Of a stretch of DNA of 64,000 nucleotides, positions 53,601-56,600 are shown piece after piece. This DNA comes from Symbiodinium natans. Lineage: Eukaryota > Sar > Dinophyceae > Suessiales > Symbiodiniaceae. The notes under the pieces were generated by a model. It was not told the origin of the DNA and made no database searches. It saw nothing but the letters and a program-made list of their open reading frames with translations. The DNA is taken from positions 224,545 through 288,544 of the forward strand of contig CAJNDS010002090.1 of the NCBI GenBank assembly GCA_905221605.1, given 5' to 3'. A program made the position numbers and the translations under genes. The number at the start of each line of letters is the position of its first letter. Positions within the stretch are counted from its first letter, which is position 1.

Positions 53601-56600
53601 AAGGGTTTGCAGGGGTTGTAGGGTTCTGTATATGGCTTGTAGGGCTATGGGACTTATGGGGCTTATAGGGTTTATGATTTATGGACCCCAAACCCTAAAC
53701 CCTAAACCCTAAACCCTAAACCCTAAACCCTAAACCCTAAACCCTAAACCCTAAACCCTAAACCTTTGGCTAGTGGTTGGTGGATGGAGGCCTTGAGGTC
53801 GCTCCACGCCTTGATAGTGACTCCAACCCTAAACCCTAAACCCTAAACCCTAAACCCTAAACCCTAAACCCTAAACCCCTAAACCGCCTGAAACCCCAGA
53901 ATCTGTCTCAACCATAAACCCTGTAAACCCTATAAACCCTTTAAACCCTATAAACCCTATAAACCCTATAAATCCCATAAACCCCATAAACCCTATAAAC
54001 CCTATAAACCCTATAAACCCTATAATCCTAAACCCCTAATCTCTTCTAGGTGACGTCCTGAAGCCCTACGTTGGCCTCGGGGTCAGCCTTAAACCTGCAA
54101 TTACCGATACTATGCCCTGATAAGTTCAAGATAAACGTAAACTAAGATGCTCAAAATGCCATTCTGCTTCTGAAAGCCTTCACGAACACCCTGAGCGCCC
54201 TAAACCCTAAACCCTAAACCCTAAACCCTTAACCCTGAGGATGACCGGAAAGGCACCTGAGCATCAGCAATGCCGTCGCGGATCTGCTCCGCCGAGAGAT
54301 TCGTCAGCTTGATCCCATCCTCACCGAAGGCGACACCCGAAACTTCTGGGGGTTTTCGGGTTTAGGGTTTAGGGTTTGGGGTTTGGGGTTTAGGGCTTAT
54401 GAGGGTCTGAGGCTTAGGGTTTTGGGGCTGGAGGGGTTTTAGGGCTTAGGGTTCATATAGCCTCTTGGGTCTTGCAGGCTGGTGTGGGGGGTTGCTCTAG
54501 TGGGCTAGTGGTCGCTTCGAGTCTCTTAGGGTAGTTACGTGGTCCCTTAGTATATGGGCCCTTAAATGGGGACCCTTATATACCTACATACCCGGTACAA
54601 CTCAGGGGACCCTTTAAAGGACGGAAAAGGGACCAGATTCACGGACCATGTACCTACCGTAAGAGAGTCTGAAAGCAGCATACCCCTGAGCATCCATGTA
54701 CCTCAATGTTTCGTTCTACATATAGGAACTACGCACTTCAAACCCAAGTATACTGCAATGAGGCGCAGAGGTGTAAGAACCATGAGCAAAGCTGCATCGA
54801 CCAATTTCGATCTTCCGTGTCAGAATTGGAAATACTGGGTCGTGCCGAGGTGCTGTGTAGTCTGCTTGAGATGATCAAATCCCTAACGCCCCGACTAACA
54901 GCCCTGCCGCTCATTTAAAGGCCTAAAAGGGTTTAGGTTTAGGGTTTCGGGGAACAAAACTGCGGACCCCTCTGGCAACCAGGTAACCACAAAACTAGAC
55001 CCGGGAGTAACCTAGGAATAAAAAGGGTGCCCTTTTTGGTTTTCAGGGGATTACAAGGGAACCCCAACCTTACAAACAGGAAAAAAGGCCTACTCCTGGT
55101 CCTGGAAAAAGATCCCCCTGCAAAAAGGCGTCAGGGCCTGTCTGAGGGCCTAGCCACCCACTGCGAGACGAGCACTCGGCGGCTTGTGTATTCCTGCCGG
55201 GAAAAGCCCCTGAACCCTAAACCCTAAACCCTAAACCCTAAACCCTGCAAAGCCCGTACATGCAAGCTCTAAACCCATGGATGCCTGTAGCTTGCGCTGA
55301 CTGATCTTTGTCTGTGGTCCTTGTTTCATAATGAACTGTCTGCTGGCGCTTTGCACACACATTGCGCATTAGGGGGGCGCGCGCGTGCGCGCGCATCAGC
55401 GCGCGCGTTTTTGCGATCTATAGCTTGTATTCCATTCACAAGGTTGGGTCCTTTCAGTCGACCCGCGGAAACATAAACCCCCAGGATTTAGGGCTTTGGG
55501 CTGGGGTTCAGGGTTTAGGGTTTAGGGTTTAGGGTTGAGGGTTTAGGGTTTAGGGTTTAGGGTCTAGGGTTTAGGGTTTAGGATTTAGGGCTTGGGGTTT
55601 ATAGGCTTCAAGCTGCTTTGCAAAGCCCGGTCCATGAAAACCTCCGGAACGACCACCCGGGAGCACCGAGGCTCCCCTTCGATGAGCTTCTTCATCTTCT
55701 GCTGGTTCAAAGCCTTGTCAGTGGTGTTGAAACCCTGAACCCTAAACCCTAAACCCTAAACTCTAAAGCCTAAACCCTATAAACCCTAAACCCTAAACCC
55801 TAAACCCTAAACCCTAACCCTGAACCCTAAATACTAAACAACCCCAAATCCTAAATCCCAGGTTTGTCGTAGAACTCGTTTGTAAAGCTAATCGCAGCCT
55901 TAGGGCACCCCCCCCCAGCTTCCTAATTAAAGGGCAACCTACAAAGGAATTGCGCTTTACTTCACCCTAAACCCTAAACCCTAAACCCTAAACCCTAAAC
56001 CATAAACCCTAAACCCTAAACCCTATGTAAATCGCGTTTCGTGTTTAGGGTTTAGCGTCTAGGGTTTTCGTATGGTTGAGGATTGCGGCTTTGGAGCTGA
56101 GGGCTGAGGGTTTGCGGGTTAAATCGCGCGGCTCTGAAACCCGAAACCCCTAAACCCTAAACCCAAAACACTAAACCCTAAACCCTAAACCCTAAACCCC
56201 TAAGCCTAAACCCTAAACTCTAAACCCATAATCCCAAAGCCTCAACCCTAATCCCTCGAGCCCAGCAAAAACCCCCTAAACCCTAAACCCTACACCCTAA
56301 ACCCTAAACCCTAAACCCTAAACCCCAAACCCTAAACCCTAAACCCTAAACTAAACCTGTAACTTCCACACGCAAATGGCAAGGCTCCGAACACCAGCCC
56401 CAAGGGCTTGGGTGGTTTAGGGTTTAGGGTTTAGGGTTTAGGGTTTAGGGTTTAGGGTTTAGGGGGGTTTAAACCCTTCGACCCAACAAAGGCTGCTGTG
56501 GCTCCACTGAACTTGCTGAACCTGGCGCATAGTTTGCGGAACGTTAGGGTTTGGGGTTTGGGGTTTGGGGTTTAGGGTTTAGGGTTTAGGGTTTAGGGTT

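Noticed and set aside
53760-53832. Kinase exon [15 protein letters not shown] between arrays
   Set aside because: Its phase cannot join [10 protein letters not shown]. The exon at 53527-53558 ([10 protein letters not shown]) fits exactly instead.
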